A stretch of DNA of 5,412 nt from Armatimonadota bacterium (GTDB lineage Bacteria > Armatimonadota > Armatimonadia > Armatimonadales > Armatimonadaceae). Positions within the stretch are counted from its first letter, which is position 1. The number at the start of each line of letters is the position of its first letter. This document shows positions 5,228 through 5,412 of the stretch, one piece after another. The stretch lies in contig JAURHZ010000160.1 in the NCBI GenBank assembly GCA_030833025.1, positions 1 to 5,412 on the forward strand, written 5' to 3'. The position numbers and the translations under genes are program-made. Below the pieces are notes generated by a model. It saw nothing but the letters and a program-made list of their open reading frames with translations. It ran no database searches and was not told where the DNA came from.

Positions 5228-5258
5228 GGCCCCGGGGTTACCCGGGGCCTTTCTTTTT
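5228..5258 (+). terminator. Strong intrinsic terminator after fba
   Basis: A perfect 9-bp all-GC stem, GGCCCCGGG (5228-5236) with CCCGGGGCC (5241-5249), closes a GTTA loop and is followed by TTTCTTTTT (5250-5258). It begins 22 nt after the fba stop and ends 15 nt before the rpiA start. Confidence 0.9.
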
Positions 5259-5273
5259 CACGAGAGCGTTCAA

Positions 5274-5412
5274 ATGACCTTGACTCCAAAGGAACTCGTC
5301 GGCAAGACGGCGGCCAAGCGTATCCACGATGGCATGCTGATTGGCCTCGGTACTGGCAGCACCGCAAAGTGGTTTACCCACTATGTGGCTGAGCGCGTCC
5401 GTGAAGAAAATC
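5274..5412 (+). CDS. rpiA: Ribose-5-phosphate isomerase A, N-terminal part (3' end outside window)
   Basis: RpiA interconverts ribose-5-phosphate and ribulose-5-phosphate in the non-oxidative pentose phosphate pathway. Only the first 46 residues are inside the window; full proteins run about 220-235. The opening LTPKELVGKTAAKRI helix (3-17) leads into DGMLIGLGTGSTAKWF (19-34), whose GTGST (26-30) is the family's phosphate-binding loop, so the assignment is firm despite truncation. The ATG at 5274 is preceded by GAGAG (5262-5266) with 7-nt spacing, a modest ribosome-binding site. No promoter is apparent in the 15 nt after the terminator, so expression may depend on read-through from fba or on a promoter hidden at the end of fba. 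Confidence 0.95.
   Translation, partial: MTLTPKELVGKTAAKRIHDGMLIGLGTGSTAKWFTHYVAERVREEN

Overview
This is a 5.4 kb stretch of ordinary-looking bacterial chromosome with mid-range GC (mid-fifties percent by eye). Seven protein genes are packed on both strands, two of them cut by the window edges. No tRNA, rRNA, CRISPR array, insertion sequence, integrase, toxin-antitoxin or phage gene is visible. The phylum cannot be fixed from the sequence. The gene order rpmE - DUF1385 - prfA occurs in several Gram-positive-type and deep-branching phyla. Several -10-like boxes sit 5-8 nt from start codons, which suggests a lineage that uses leaderless mRNAs (known for Actinobacteria and Deinococcus-Thermus). 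From memory, a DinB-family gene beside a long-form class II aldolase would also suit Armatimonadota. All of these are weak leads.

Left arm (1-1657): the C-terminal half of a PnuC-type vitamin transporter (+) converges on a DinB-superfamily gene (-). Across a 140-bp divergent intergenic region lies a PAP2-family membrane phosphatase gene (+) with a non-canonical active site. The PAP2 and DinB genes have no evident Shine-Dalgarno sequence and have -10-like hexamers placed for leaderless transcription. A bidirectional terminator (about 1659-1690) separates PAP2 from the convergent prfA.

Middle (1718-4050, minus strand): a translation-related operon read as rpmE (ribosomal protein L31, zinc type), then a DUF1385/YqhQ-type membrane protein 2 nt later, then prfA (release factor 1) 57 nt later, then the terminator. 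prmC, the RF1 methyltransferase gene that often sits next to prfA, is not here.

Right arm (4051-5412, plus strand): a divergent promoter region fires rpmE to the left and fba to the right. The fba promoter is near-consensus (TTGACA, 17 bp, TAAACT). Its roughly 70-nt leader holds nested hairpins and a possible 17-codon leader ORF that stops inside the fba ribosome-binding region. fba encodes a class II fructose-bisphosphate aldolase with all zinc ligands present. A strong GC-rich intrinsic terminator separates it from rpiA (ribose-5-phosphate isomerase A), which runs off the right edge. Together fba and rpiA serve glycolysis/gluconeogenesis and the pentose phosphate pathway.

I do not see a clearly new system. 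The points most worth a second look are the PAP2 protein lacking two canonical motif residues, the leaderless-type starts, the overlapping out-of-frame start at prfA, the helically phased TTAGC repeats upstream of PAP2, and the terminator between fba and rpiA with no obvious rpiA promoter.
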